Made by a program: the position numbers and the translations under genes. The notes under the pieces are model-generated. The model ran no database searches. It saw only the letters and a program-made list of their open reading frames with translations, and had not been told where the DNA came from. This document shows, in pieces, positions 47,787 to 57,233 of a DNA stretch of 64,000 bases. The stretch covers positions 1 to 64,000 of the forward strand of contig NZ_UWFA01000170.1 of the NCBI RefSeq assembly GCF_900601905.1, written 5' to 3'. How positions within the stretch are numbered: position 1 is the stretch's first letter; each line of letters opens with the position of its first letter. This DNA comes from Pseudomonas viridiflava. Lineage in GTDB: Bacteria > Pseudomonadota > Gammaproteobacteria > Pseudomonadales > Pseudomonadaceae.

Positions 47787-48224
47787 CTAGCGCCGATGCT
47801 TGCGTTTGCGCTCATCTCTGAGGGAAACACTTCCCACCAAAACCTCCTTGGTAAATCGAGGTTCAACCAGCACTTCGATGTTATTGGTAGTCGCTACATT
47901 CGTGACATACAGGTCGAACGTAGTGGTTGCCCAGTCATCCGACACGGCAGGGTAATACGTCCGGAATATGGCATTCGAAGACCAGAGCAAGTGCACTTGC
48001 CCTTTATCTTCCTCGTCACCACCGATCACTTTCATCTCAATGGTGAGCAAGAACCGCCGGGGTTGTACGTCCGCGATTCGAACGCTTTGGTTCAACTTGT
48101 CACTGGCGCCAAGTACCGCATGGTAGTGGCCATCCTCTTCCACGATATCGATTGTGGAACCCAGCACTGGCCGCCATGGGTCTAGCTTGCCGGTACTGAA
48201 ATCACCATTTTGTATAAATTCCAT
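47787..48224 (-). CDS. Small carbohydrate-binding-module-like protein
   Basis: A 145-residue protein starting MEFIQNGDFSTGKLDPWRPV. The opening NGDFSTG...PW is typical of galactose-binding-like/CBM4_9 beta-sandwich modules. Later strands (HYHAVLGASDKLNQSVRI, RRFLLTIEMKV, WATTTFDLYV) and the ending VLVGSVSLRD fit the same fold. No signal peptide is present. AGGGAG upstream supports the ATG at 48224 over longer frames opening at 48254 or 48299. Operator site E lies ~150-170 bases upstream. The binding target is unknown. It may be a lectin-like partner of the Ig-like proteins. Confidence 0.65.
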   Translation of the reverse strand: MEFIQNGDFSTGKLDPWRPVLGSTIDIVEEDGHYHAVLGASDKLNQSVRIADVQPRRFLLTIEMKVIGGDEEDKGQVHLLWSSNAIFRTYYPAVSDDWATTTFDLYVTNVATTNNIEVLVEPRFTKEVLVGSVSLRDERKRKHRR

Positions 48225-48375
48225 GATCTGACTCCCTGAGTACAAAACCTCCATCCCTGTAATAAGCAACCGCCTACAAATCACCCGATAACTGAACACG
48301 CCCGCACAGGGTTGAAGACCTGAAGGCCTATCCTTCAGACAAGGAAGACTGTGAGATGAAAAGCACTGGCCGTCT

Positions 48376-48393
48376 ACTGTCAGAAATGACAGT
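48376..48393 (-). promoter_or_regulatory. Island operator site E
   Basis: ACTGTCAGAAATGACAGT, an inverted repeat with one mismatch, upstream of the CBM-like gene. The -10 at the expected place is poor (CACAGT at best), so the promoter is less certain than at sites A-D. Confidence 0.65.
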
Positions 48394-48427
48394 CCGTTGG
48401 TCGCCCATCGACTTCAGGAAAAACGTT

Positions 48428-48517
48428 GCGGGAGCGAATTCATTCGCGAAGGGGCCGGTACATCCGATGCATATCCATCGTGTGCCTGGCCGTCTTCGCG
48501 AATGAATTCGCTCCCAC
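48428..48517. repeat. REP pair, GGGAGCGAATTCATTCGCGA type
   Basis: Arms GCGGGAGCGAATTCATTCGC and the complement ending GCTCCCAC, upstream of the RAYT gene. A further half element is at 48564-48585. The same family recurs downstream of the transposase and at 57072-57141. Confidence 0.85.
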
Positions 48518-48693
48518 TTTTGGTCCGTGACGTGTGGTCGATTCATCAGCTTCAGGCAAAACTGCGGGAGCGAATTCATTCGCGCACAGCTTTATCATTA
48601 ACCTTGAAATTATTGGGCAAGGTTTGGGACAGGCAATTGGGGGCAGAGCGAAGTAAGTTAGAGCGCAGTTTTACAATCAAACGGAGGGCAAGG

Positions 48694-49152
48694 ATGCCCA
48701 CTCGAGCTCGCTCATCCCAACTGCGCATAGGCCGTTTCTCCGAGAGCGGGCGCATCTATATGATTACCACTGCGACGGAAAATCGATATCCAGCTTTTGA
48801 AGACTGGCGGCTTGGACGGCTTTTGGTTTTTGAATTCAAACGAGCCGAAGACCGAGGTCTGGCGACATCGCTAGCCTGGGTCGTTATGCCTGATCATTTC
48901 CACTGGCTACTTGAGCTTCACCAAGGTTCCTTGGCGTCACTCATCAAGCAGGTAAAAGCCAGTAGCGCAGTTGCTATCAATCGGGCTTCTGGCAAGAAGG
49001 GTCGACTCTGGCAAACAGGCTTCCATGACAAAGCACTCAGGAGGGAAGAAGACCTGCAAAAGCTGGCCCGCTATGTCGTGGCCAACCCGCTAAGAGCGGG
49101 CCTGGTCAAGCGTATTGGTGACTATCCGCTGTGGGATGCAGTCTGGATGTGA
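48694..49152 (+). mobile_element. REP-associated tyrosine transposase (RAYT)
   Basis: A 152-residue Y1/HUH nuclease of the IS200-like family. GGAGG lies before the ATG at 48694 (MPTRARSSQLRIGRF). The metal-binding HUH motif is H68-F-H70 in MPDHFHWLL, and the catalytic tyrosine is Y127 in KLARYVVANPLRAGLV. RAYTs nick and process REP hairpins in single-stranded DNA and are thought to have spread them. The gene is bracketed by REPs with the GAATTCATTCGCGAA core on both sides, the likely substrate. Single chromosomal copies like this are usually domesticated rather than actively moving. Confidence 0.93.
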
Positions 49153-49174
49153 TCCATCAGTTGCGGACAGCCCT

Positions 49175-49263
49175 GTGGGACCGGATTCATCCGGGAATGG
49201 GTCAGTACATCCGACACATATCCATGCCTGTTACGCCGTCTTCGCGAATGAATTCACTCCCAC
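49175..49263. repeat. REP pair downstream of RAYT, copy 1
   Basis: Arms GTGGGACCGGATTCATCCGG and GAATGAATTCACTCCCAC around a variable middle. It is repeated in tandem at 49300-49388. Confidence 0.8.
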
Positions 49264-49299
49264 AGGATCGCCGCCAACCTCACAACTCATGCAAATTCC

Positions 49300-49388
49300 G
49301 TGGGACCGGACTCATCCGGGAATGGGTCAGTACATCCGGCACATATCCATGCCTGTTACGCCGTCTTCGCGAATGAATTCGCTCCCAC
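49300..49388. repeat. REP pair downstream of RAYT, copy 2
   Basis: Near-identical tandem copy of 49175-49263, including the non-arm middle, so the whole unit was duplicated. Confidence 0.8.
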
Positions 49389-49408
49389 AGAGATACCGAG
49401 ACCGTCTG

Positions 49409-50512
49409 TTACAACCGCACACTCGCAAACGTCGACTCATTACGTGCCTGGCTCAAAGCCGACAACGGGCCGGACAGCGGTGCGAGGACCATGGCCTGCG
49501 GGATGGGCATCATGGCGACTTGCTGGGTGGTGTTGGAGCCTACGCGTTCGTCACGCGGCGGGATGCCGAAGTATTCGCGGTAGCACTTGGAGAAGTGTGG
49601 CGTGGACACAAAACCGCATACCGACGCCACTTCGATGATCGACATTGGCGTCTGCTTGAGCAATTGCCGGGCGCGGATCAAGCGCAGTTTGAGGTAGTAG
49701 CGCGACGGCGAGCAGTGCAGGTATTTCTGGAACAGCCGCTCCAGCTGACGCCGCGAAACAGCCACATAGACTGCCAGTTCATCCAGATCGATAGGCTCTT
49801 CCAGATTGGCCTCCATCAGCGCGACGATTTCCTGCAGCTTCGGCTGATTGGTGCCCAGCATGTGCTTGAGCGGCACGCGCTGATGATCCTGCTCATTACG
49901 GATCCGCTCGTAGACGAACATCTCGGAAATCGCGGCCGACAACTCGCGGCCATGATCGCGGCTGATCAAGTGCAGCATCATGTCCAGCGGCGCGGTGCCG
50001 CCGGAGCTGGTGAAGCGGTTACGGTCCAGGGTGAACAGGCGAGTGCTCATGGCCACCCGCGGGAAAGCTTCCTGCATCGAAGCCAGACACTCCCAGTGCA
50101 CGCTGCAATCAAAACCATCGAGCAGACCGGCACAGGCCAGCGCCCAACTGCCAGTGCACACCGCACCGAGGCGCTTGGACTGACGCGCCTGGCTCTGCAG
50201 CCAGCTGACGTGCTCACGGGTCACGGTGCGCTGAATGCCGACGCCGCCGCAGACAATGATCGTGTCCATTGCCGGTGCTTTCTGCATCGCCGCGTCCGGG
50301 GTGATCTGCAAACCATCGCTGGCCCAGACCTGGCCGCCGTCGGCGGTCAGTGTGGTCCAGCGATAAAGCTCACGACCCGACAACTGATTAGCCATGCGCA
50401 GAGGCTCAACCGCTGAGGCGAGGGATATCAGCGTGAAGTTATCCAGCAGCAGGAAGCCAATGGATTGTGGTGCACGATTCTGGGGTTGGGCCCCGGAGTT
50501 GGACGAAGTCAT
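49409..50512 (-). CDS. gbdR: Choline/glycine-betaine catabolism activator GbdR (AraC family)
   Basis: A 367-residue GlxA-type regulator with an N-terminal DJ-1/PfpI-like amidase-fold sensor (SIGFLLLDNFTLISLASAVEPL; nucleophile-elbow region AVCTGSWALACAG) and a C-terminal AraC double helix-turn-helix (VSRRQLERLFQKYL and VCGFVSTPHFSKCYREYFG). GbdR senses glycine betaine or dimethylglycine and activates uptake and catabolic genes in P. aeruginosa. Length and position beside cbcXWV-betIBA fit. The ATG at 50512 is chosen; a GTG one codon earlier is equally served by AGGAG. Likely targets lie across the following gap, where a tandem AraC-type site is seen. Confidence 0.9.
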   Translation of the reverse strand: MTSSNSGAQPQNRAPQSIGFLLLDNFTLISLASAVEPLRMANQLSGRELYRWTTLTADGGQVWASDGLQITPDAAMQKAPAMDTIIVCGGVGIQRTVTREHVSWLQSQARQSKRLGAVCTGSWALACAGLLDGFDCSVHWECLASMQEAFPRVAMSTRLFTLDRNRFTSSGGTAPLDMMLHLISRDHGRELSAAISEMFVYERIRNEQDHQRVPLKHMLGTNQPKLQEIVALMEANLEEPIDLDELAVYVAVSRRQLERLFQKYLHCSPSRYYLKLRLIRARQLLKQTPMSIIEVASVCGFVSTPHFSKCYREYFGIPPRDERVGSNTTQQVAMMPIPQAMVLAPLSGPLSALSQARNESTFASVRL

Positions 50513-51464
50513 CACGGTATCTCCTCACACAAAGCGGTTTGAGGCCCCAGGCGCAGGCTCTTGTTATTGCCCTATGCAATGCAGGGCTTTGTCGTGAGTA
50601 CGCAAATGCCGTGCCTAACCTTGAACGGATATTCAATTACTCCCGAAAACGACGTCGCGATGTGTCTATTCAGCAGCGACGCGGGTTGTCGATTTGCGAC
50701 GTCAGGCTGCCATGGGAGGGCTGCGCGTCAGGCGAGTGAGCACTTCGGTAGCACTTGGGGTGAGTGGCAAACCGAGCGGCGCGCGCCAGTGTCACTCAAT
50801 GCACGGAAAGAAGGGCTACCTGCACAGATAGACCTGACATTACGCCACGCTCACTGGCTTTCGCGCCAAAAGGTGGCGGGGAGTCAATCAGGTGACCGAT
50901 AAGTGAGCAGCAGCCTGACTTGCACTCGTGGGATTCCCGGCTAAAACCGGTCCCACATGGGACTGCACGCCTACTGTGTTCAATCTATTGGGGAACATCC
51001 CACCCAAATGACCCTCCAAAACCACCGGGCGGGTGTGTTGAGGTGGCCAGCGGATGCTGGAGCAACTGCTACGCTAGTGCAGCAAGCCACTGCAAACGCT
51101 GCATCATCGGGCTAATGCGAAGGCTTGCCGCATCCCACACCGACGTACTCATACCCACCAACGCCGCCCCCCGGACGCAGGTCATAAAGTGCCGGTTTTC
51201 GCCGCTTTTACGCTCTGAAAGTGCCCTTGCGGCGCGGAAAAAAGCTGTAAACGACGTCACTCGCACTGGATACGACCCCCTGTGTACTGGTTGCGACCCC
51301 CCCTGTAGGCGTTTGATTTTGGCTGTTACATGATCGGTATCGACTCAATCGCCAGCCGCAGCGAAAGAGCCTTGATCAAACGCTTTGTACTACCGCCTTG
51401 AAAAACACAAACGCGTTTGCTCACGCAGCTGACGACGAGAAGAAAATCCAAAGGAGTGTTCTTG
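50513..51464. other. gbdR-cbcX intergenic region
   Basis: About 950 bases without a supported gene; short open frames here look random. It contains a partial REP-like element near 50930-50955 and, close to cbcX, the 21-bp-spaced direct repeats at 51265-51301. In P. aeruginosa sdaB lies between these genes; no trace of it is seen here. Confidence 0.6.
51265..51301 (+). promoter_or_regulatory. Tandem direct repeat, probable GbdR operator of cbcXWV
   Basis: ACTGGATACGACCCCC at 51265-51280 and ACTGGTTGCGACCCCC at 51286-51301 repeat in the same orientation at a 21-base period, two helical turns. AraC-family activators bind such paired direct half-sites. GbdR, encoded just upstream, is the obvious candidate. 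The distance to the cbcX ATG is ~165 bases. Confidence 0.65.
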
Positions 51465-52412
51465 ATGAAAGGTTCCAAATCGCTGCTACTGGCCGTTGCG
51501 ATAGGCATGCCAATGCTCGCCCAGGCAGCTGAGCCAGCCCAGTGCCACACGGTCAATTTTTCCGATGTTGGCTGGACGGACATCACCGTCACCACGGCAG
51601 TGACCAGTGCGGTACTGGAGTCCCTGGGATACAAAACCAAGACCACGATGATTTCCGTACCGGTGACTTACAAATCCCTGGCCGACGGCAAGAACATGGA
51701 TGTGTTCCTTGGCAACTGGATGCCGACCATGGAAAACGACATCAAGCCATATCGTGATGCCGGCACCGTGGAAACCGTGCGCGCCAACCTGGAAAACGCC
51801 AAGTACACCCTCGCAGTGCCACAGGCTCTGTACGACAAAGGCCTGAAAGATTTCGCCGACATTGCCAAATTCAAGAAAGAGCTGGACGGCAAGATCTACG
51901 GCATCGAGCCCGGCAACGATGGCAACCGCCTGATCCAGAGCATGATCGACAAGGACGCCTTCGGCCTCAAGACCGCCGGTTTCAAGGTGGTGGAGTCCAG
52001 CGAAGCGGGCATGCTGTCACAGGTTGATCGCGCATCGCGCCGTAATACCGATGTGGTATTCCTCGGCTGGGAACCGCATCCGATGAACACCCGTTTCAAG
52101 ATGAAATACCTGACCGGGGGCGACGATTTCTTCGGCCCTAACTTCGGCCAGGCAACCATCTTCACCAATACCCGCAAAGGCTACGCTCAAGAGTGCAGCA
52201 ACGTCGGGCAATTGCTGAAAAACCTGAGTTTTACCCTGGACATGGAAAGCACCCTGATGGGCAAGGTCCTGGATGACAAGACCAAGCCAGACGTCGCCGC
52301 CAAGGCGTGGCTCAAAGCCAATCCGCAGGTGCTCGACACCTGGCTGGCGGGCGTCACCACCGTGGACGGTAAACCTGGCCTGGAGGCCGCCAAGGCACAG
52401 CTGACGAAGTAA
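51465..52412 (+). CDS. cbcX: Choline/betaine ABC transporter substrate-binding protein CbcX
   Basis: A 315-residue periplasmic protein. The signal peptide MKGSKSLLLAVAIGMPMLAQAA has AAGGAG eight bases upstream of the ATG at 51465. The mature part (CHTVNFSDVGWTDITVTTAVTSAVLESLGY, NMDVFLGNWMPTM, YGIEPGNDGNRLI, VVFLGWEPHPMN) is characteristic of choline-binding ChoX/CbcX proteins, with Trp and Tyr residues that cage the quaternary amine. It precedes the permease and ATPase genes in one operon. Confidence 0.92.
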   Translation: MKGSKSLLLAVAIGMPMLAQAAEPAQCHTVNFSDVGWTDITVTTAVTSAVLESLGYKTKTTMISVPVTYKSLADGKNMDVFLGNWMPTMENDIKPYRDAGTVETVRANLENAKYTLAVPQALYDKGLKDFADIAKFKKELDGKIYGIEPGNDGNRLIQSMIDKDAFGLKTAGFKVVESSEAGMLSQVDRASRRNTDVVFLGWEPHPMNTRFKMKYLTGGDDFFGPNFGQATIFTNTRKGYAQECSNVGQLLKNLSFTLDMESTLMGKVLDDKTKPDVAAKAWLKANPQVLDTWLAGVTTVDGKPGLEAAKAQLTK

Positions 52413-52478
52413 CCCGACGGGCAGGCGGGTTCGCCCGCCTGTTGTCCCCTTTCCTCCCGCAAGCGGAAAAACACAACC

Positions 52479-53324
52479 ATGCTGACTGATCATAAAATCC
52501 CTCTTGGCGAGTACATCGCGGCCTTCGTCGATTGGCTGACCCGACACGGCGCCAGCACTTTCGACGCGATCGCAGTAACGCTGGAAACCATGATCCACGG
52601 CCTGACGTTTTCGCTGACCTGGTTCAACCCGCTCGTGCTGATCGGCCTGATCGCCGTGCTCGCCCACTTCATCCAGCGCAAATGGGGCCTGACGGTTTTC
52701 GTCATCCTGTCATTCCTGCTGATCCTCAACCTGGGGTATTGGGAACAGACCATGGAAACCCTTGCACAGGTGCTGTTCGCGACCTTTGTCTGCGTATTGA
52801 TCGGCGTACCGCTGGGCATCATTGCCGCCCACAAGCCCATGTTCTATACCGTCATGCGGCCCGTGCTCGACCTGATGCAGACCGTCCCCACTTTCGTTTA
52901 CCTGATCCCGACCCTGACACTGTTCGGCCTGGGCGTCGTACCCGGGCTGATTTCCACCGTGGTGTTCGCCATCGCCGCGCCGATACGCCTGACGTATCTG
53001 GGTATCCGCGATGTGCCCCACGAATTGCTCGATGCCGGCAAAGCTTTTGGCTCTTCACGCAGCCAGCTGTTGACCCGGATCGAACTGCCTTACGCGATGC
53101 CGAGCATTGCTGCCGGCATCACCCAGTGCATCATGCTGTCGCTGTCGATGGTGGTGATCGCGGCACTGGTCGGCGCTGACGGCCTGGGCAAACCCGTGGT
53201 CAACGCACTCAATACTGCTGACATCGCCCTGGGCTTTGAAGCCGGTCTGGCGATCGTCCTGCTGGCGATCATGCTCGACCGTATCTGCAAACAACCCGAA
53301 GCTAAAGTGAGGGCTGACGCATGA
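52479..53324 (+). CDS. cbcW: Choline/betaine ABC transporter permease CbcW
   Basis: A 281-residue inner-membrane permease of the glycine-betaine (ProW-like) class, with about six hydrophobic segments. The EAA loop region is DVPHELLDAGKAFGSSRSQLLTRIELPYAMPSI. It starts 66 bases after cbcX and overlaps cbcV by four bases. The first ~50 residues include a conserved amphipathic stretch (EYIAAFVDWLTRHGASTFDAI). Confidence 0.93.
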   Translation: MLTDHKIPLGEYIAAFVDWLTRHGASTFDAIAVTLETMIHGLTFSLTWFNPLVLIGLIAVLAHFIQRKWGLTVFVILSFLLILNLGYWEQTMETLAQVLFATFVCVLIGVPLGIIAAHKPMFYTVMRPVLDLMQTVPTFVYLIPTLTLFGLGVVPGLISTVVFAIAAPIRLTYLGIRDVPHELLDAGKAFGSSRSQLLTRIELPYAMPSIAAGITQCIMLSLSMVVIAALVGADGLGKPVVNALNTADIALGFEAGLAIVLLAIMLDRICKQPEAKVRADA

Positions 53325-54499
53325 GCATCATCCAATTCGATAACGTTGACGTTATCTTTGCCAAAGACCCCCGCGAAGCGCTCAAGCTGCTCGATGAGGG
53401 CATGACCCGCGACCAGATCCTGAAAAAAATCGGCCAGATCGTGGGTGTCGAGAAAGCGTCACTGACGGTTGAAAAAGGCGAAATCTGCGTCTTGATGGGC
53501 TTGTCCGGCTCGGGCAAGTCCAGCCTGCTGCGCTGCATCAATGGCCTCAATACCGTCAGCCGCGGCGCGCTCTACGTCGAGCACGAAGGCTCGCAGATCA
53601 ACATCGCCAACTGCACCCCCGCCGAGCTGAAACTGATGCGCACCAAACGCATCGCGATGGTGTTCCAGAAGTTCGCCCTCATGCCCTGGCTGACCGTGCG
53701 CGAGAACATCAGCTTTGGCCTGGAAATGCAGGGCCGCCCGGAAAAGGAACGGCGCAAGCTGGTGGACGAAAAACTCGAACTGGTAGGCCTGACTCAATGG
53801 CGCAACAAGAAGCCAGACGAGCTGTCCGGCGGCATGCAGCAGCGCGTCGGCCTGGCCCGTGCGCTGGCCATGGACGCCGATATCCTGCTGATGGATGAAC
53901 CCTTCTCCGCCCTTGACCCGCTGATCCGCCAGGGTTTGCAGGACGAACTGCTTGAGCTGCAAAGCAAACTGAACAAGACCATCGTATTCGTCAGCCACGA
54001 CCTGGACGAAGCCCTCAAGCTCGGCAGCCGTATCGCGATCATGAAAGATGGCCGGATCGTGCAGTACAGCGTGCCGGAACAGATCGTCCTCAACCCGGCC
54101 GACGATTACGTGCGCACCTTCGTCGCCCACACCAACCCGCTCAACGTCCTGTGTGGGCGCAGCCTGATGCGCACGCTGGACAACTGCACCCGGGTCAACG
54201 GCTCGGTCTGCCTGGACCCAAGCGTCGACTCCTGGCTGGAGCTGGCCGAAGGCAACACCATCAAAGGCGCACGCCAGGGCGCGGGTCAGCTTGATCTGCA
54301 GAACTGGACGCCAGGCCAACCGATGGACAGTCTCGACCGCAGGCCAACCCTGGTGCACTCCAACATCGGCATGCGCGACGCCCTGCAGATCCGCTACCAG
54401 ACCGGCAACAAACTGGTGCTGCAGGATGGCAATCAGGTGGTCGGCATTCTGGGAGACAGCGAGCTGTATCACGCGCTTCTAGGCAAAAATCTGGGCTAG
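53321..54499 (+). CDS. cbcV: Choline/betaine ABC transporter ATP-binding protein CbcV
   Basis: A 392-residue ATPase. Motifs: Walker A GLSGSGKSS, Q-loop region MVFQKFALMPWLTV, signature LSGGMQQRVGLARAL, Walker B ILLMDEPFSALD and switch FVSHDLDEA. The C-terminal ~130 residues form an extension ending in a CBS-like stretch (GNKLVLQDGNQVVGILGDSEL), as in osmoprotectant importers where it senses ionic strength. It is the last gene of cbcXWV and is followed by two REP pairs that probably end the transcript. Confidence 0.94.
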   Translation: MSIIQFDNVDVIFAKDPREALKLLDEGMTRDQILKKIGQIVGVEKASLTVEKGEICVLMGLSGSGKSSLLRCINGLNTVSRGALYVEHEGSQINIANCTPAELKLMRTKRIAMVFQKFALMPWLTVRENISFGLEMQGRPEKERRKLVDEKLELVGLTQWRNKKPDELSGGMQQRVGLARALAMDADILLMDEPFSALDPLIRQGLQDELLELQSKLNKTIVFVSHDLDEALKLGSRIAIMKDGRIVQYSVPEQIVLNPADDYVRTFVAHTNPLNVLCGRSLMRTLDNCTRVNGSVCLDPSVDSWLELAEGNTIKGARQGAGQLDLQNWTPGQPMDSLDRRPTLVHSNIGMRDALQIRYQTGNKLVLQDGNQVVGILGDSELYHALLGKNLG

Positions 54500-54511
54500 T
54501 ACCCTCACACG

Positions 54512-54600
54512 CAGGAGCGGCTTTAGCCGCGAAGATGGCATTAGGGCAAACGGATATTCAGCGCCTGCACCGGCTTCTTCCCGGCTAAAGCCGGTCCTAC
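54512..54600. repeat. REP pair after cbcV, CCGGCTTTAGCC type
   Basis: GCAGGAGCGGCTTTAGCCGC paired with CCCGGCTAAAGCCGGTCCTA. Confidence 0.75.
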
Positions 54601-54617
54601 GGAGTGCGCAAAACTCT

Positions 54618-54704
54618 GTGGGAGCGGTGCTTGCCCGCGATGAACGATAACGCGGTGTGTCTTCAGGCTGCGTCTCATGAATCGCGGGCAAGCACAGCTC
54701 CCAC
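54618..54704. repeat. REP pair after cbcV, GCTTGCCCGCGA type
   Basis: GTGGGAGCGGTGCTTGCCCG paired with CGGGCAAGCACAGCTCCCAC, immediately after the previous REP pair. Confidence 0.8.
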
Positions 54705-54777
54705 AAGGGACAAACCGCCTTTCAGATGTCTTACAAATATGCATTTACAAGGCTCTCCGCACGCCCCTGGCTTTTTA

Positions 54778-54797
54778 TTGATTGAACGTTCAATCAA
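54778..54797. promoter_or_regulatory. betI: BetI operator
   Basis: TTGATTGAACGTTCAATCAA is a perfect 20-base palindrome 67 bases before betI. Its core ATTGAACGTTCAAT matches the choline-responsive BetI box as I recall it. Confidence 0.88.
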
Positions 54798-54864
54798 AAA
54801 CCTTTAAGGTGGCGGAGCCCTTTCGGGCAGTGCATCAGTCCGGCGAACCAGGAGATTTGAGCCA

Positions 54865-55458
54865 ATGCCCAAGGTCGGTATGCAACCCATCCGCCGCCAA
54901 CAGTTGATCCATGCCACGCTCACAGCGGTGGATCAAGTCGGCATGGGCGAGGCCAGTATCGCGTTGATCGCTCGTCTGGCAGGTGTGTCCAACGGCATCA
55001 TCAGCCACTACTTTCAGGACAAGAACGGCCTGATCGCAGCCACCATGCGGCATTTGATGAATGCCCTGATCGACAACGTCAGCGAACGTCGTCAGGCCCT
55101 CACCGATGACAGCCCACGGGCGCATCTGCAAGTGATCATCGAGGGCAACTTCGACGCCAGCCAGGTCAATGGCCCGGCGATGAAAACCTGGCTGGCCTTC
55201 TGGGCCACCAGCATGCACCAGCCGTCTTTGCACAGGCTGCAGCGGATCAACGATCACCGCCTGTATTCAAACCTGTGCTGTCAATTCCGCCGAGTATTGC
55301 CACTGGAGCAGGCGCGTAGCGCGGCTCGTGGCCTGGCGGCACTGATCGACGGCCTGTGGTTGCGCGGCGCCCTCTCCGGCGATGCGTTCGACACTGAACA
55401 GGCGCAACAGATCGCCTACGAATACATGGACTTCCAACTGGCGAAAGCGGTGAGCTGA
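54865..55458 (+). CDS. betI: Choline-responsive repressor BetI (TetR family)
   Basis: A 197-residue TetR-family repressor of the bet genes, released by choline. The N-terminal helix-turn-helix is [26 protein letters not shown]. The ligand domain includes [24 protein letters not shown], conserved in BetI. It is first in betIBA, with AGGAG before the ATG and the palindromic operator at 54778 upstream, so it represses itself. Confidence 0.95.
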   Translation: MPKVGMQPIRRQQLIHATLTAVDQVGMGEASIALIARLAGVSNGIISHYFQDKNGLIAATMRHLMNALIDNVSERRQALTDDSPRAHLQVIIEGNFDASQVNGPAMKTWLAFWATSMHQPSLHRLQRINDHRLYSNLCCQFRRVLPLEQARSAARGLAALIDGLWLRGALSGDAFDTEQAQQIAYEYMDFQLAKAVS

Positions 55459-55572
55459 AACGTTTCACTTTTGATGAGGCGAGCACCGAACGACTGCCGC
55501 GCAGCGTTGCCCAAATTGCTCCGGCAACCTGACGCCAGTCATCGCCAGCCACTCTGAATCTGCGAGGACTTT

Positions 55573-57045
55573 ATGGCCCGTTTCGAACTGCAAAAACTCT
55601 ACATCGACGGCGGTTATGTCGACGCCACCAGCAATGCGACTTTCGATGCCATCAACCCAGCCAACGGCGAACTGCTGGCACAGGTGCAGCGCGCCTCCAG
55701 AGACGACGTCGAACGCGCCGTGGTCAGTGCTGAAAAAGGCCAGAAGATCTGGGCTACGATGACCGCCATGGAGCGTTCGCGCATCCTGCGTCGTGCCGTG
55801 GACATCCTGCGTGAGCGCAACGATGAACTGGCCGCCCTGGAAACCCTGGACACCGGCAAGGCATTCTCGGAAACCAAATACGTCGACATCGTGACCGGCG
55901 CCGACGTGCTGGAATACTACGCAGGCCTGGTGCCCGCCATCGAAGGCGAACAGATTCCGTTGCGCACCTCCTCGTTCATCTACACCCGTCGCGAACCATT
56001 GGGCGTGGTTGCCGGTATCGGCGCGTGGAACTACCCGATCCAGATCGCCCTGTGGAAATCCGCACCGGCCCTGGCGGCGGGTAACGCGATGATCTTCAAG
56101 CCGAGCGAAGTCACGTCCCTGACCACCCTGAAGCTGGCCGAAATCTACACCGAAGCTGGCGTTCCGGATGGCGTGTTCAACGTGCTGCCCGGCACGGGCG
56201 CAGAAGTCGGCAGCTGGCTGACCGAGCACCCGCGCATCGAGAAGATCTCCTTCACCGGCGGCGTGCAGACCGGCAAGAAAGTCATGGCCAGCGCTTCGGC
56301 CTCTTCCCTCAAGGAAGTGACCATGGAGCTGGGCGGCAAGTCGCCCCTGATCATCTTCGACGACGCCGACCTGGATCGCGCCGCCGACATCGCGATGATG
56401 GCCAACTTCTATAGCTCCGGCCAGGTCTGCACCAATGGCACTCGGGTGTTCGTACCCAATGCCTTGAAGGCCGCGTTTGAAGCCAAGATCGTTGAGCGTG
56501 TGAAGCGCATTCGTATCGGTAACCCGGAAGACGAAAACATCAACTTCGGCCCGCTGGTCAGCTTCGCCCACATGGAGAACGTGCTGGGTTACATCGCTTC
56601 CGGCAAAGAGCAAGGCGCACGCCTGCTGATCGGTGGTGAGCGTTTGAGCGAAGGCGAGTTCGCCAACGGCGCGTTCGTGGCGCCGACCGTCTTCACCGAC
56701 TGCACTGACGAGATGAAAATCGTCCGCGAAGAAATCTTCGGCCCGGTGATGAGCATCCTCGGTTATGACACCGAAGAAGAAGTTATCCGCCGCGCCAACG
56801 ACACTGAATTCGGCCTGGCGGCTGGCATCGTCACTCAGGACCTGAACCGCGCGCACCGCGTGATTCATCAGCTTGAAGCCGGCATCTGCTGGATCAACGC
56901 CTGGGGCGAGTCCGACGCAAAAATGCCAGTCGGCGGTTACAAGCAATCGGGCGTGGGCCGTGAGAACGGGATTAGCTCGTTGGCGCAGTACACAAGGATC
57001 AAGTCTGTGCAGGTTGAGCTGGGTGAATACGCTTCCGTTTTCTAA
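55573..57045 (+). CDS. betB: Betaine aldehyde dehydrogenase
   Basis: A 490-residue NAD(P)-dependent aldehyde dehydrogenase converting betaine aldehyde to glycine betaine. The catalytic base E252 is in [10 protein letters not shown] and the nucleophile C286 in [12 protein letters not shown], the same numbering as E. coli BetB. The cofactor segment [11 protein letters not shown] is also present. It is preceded by betI after 114 bases and followed by betA after 188 bases containing a REP pair. Confidence 0.96.
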   Translation: MARFELQKLYIDGGYVDATSNATFDAINPANGELLAQVQRASRDDVERAVVSAEKGQKIWATMTAMERSRILRRAVDILRERNDELAALETLDTGKAFSETKYVDIVTGADVLEYYAGLVPAIEGEQIPLRTSSFIYTRREPLGVVAGIGAWNYPIQIALWKSAPALAAGNAMIFKPSEVTSLTTLKLAEIYTEAGVPDGVFNVLPGTGAEVGSWLTEHPRIEKISFTGGVQTGKKVMASASASSLKEVTMELGGKSPLIIFDDADLDRAADIAMMANFYSSGQVCTNGTRVFVPNALKAAFEAKIVERVKRIRIGNPEDENINFGPLVSFAHMENVLGYIASGKEQGARLLIGGERLSEGEFANGAFVAPTVFTDCTDEMKIVREEIFGPVMSILGYDTEEEVIRRANDTEFGLAAGIVTQDLNRAHRVIHQLEAGICWINAWGESDAKMPVGGYKQSGVGRENGISSLAQYTRIKSVQVELGEYASVF

Positions 57046-57071
57046 GTTCGCTGATTTTCGTCTGGGCGGAC

Positions 57072-57141
57072 GCCTTCGCGGATGAATCCGCTCCCACAGG
57101 GGAATGCAGTACACCTGTGGGAGCGAATTCATTCGCGAAGA
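57072..57141. repeat. REP pair between betB and betA
   Basis: CCTTCGCGGATGAATCCGCT and GTGGGAGCGAATTCATTCGC form an inverted pair of the RAYT-linked family, here with tails facing each other. It may lower betA expression relative to betB. Confidence 0.75.
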
Positions 57142-57233
57142 GGTCCTTCCAGCTAGCGCACTTGCATGGGGTGCAAGGGGTCGAATGATCACGTCATTCC
57201 CCCTCCCCGACTACTTTCAAAGAGGGTGCAGTA

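Noticed and set aside
50561..50902. 113-codon frame in the gbdR-cbcX gap
   Set aside because: No ribosome site, odd composition, overlapping alternative frames of similar length and no recognisable features.
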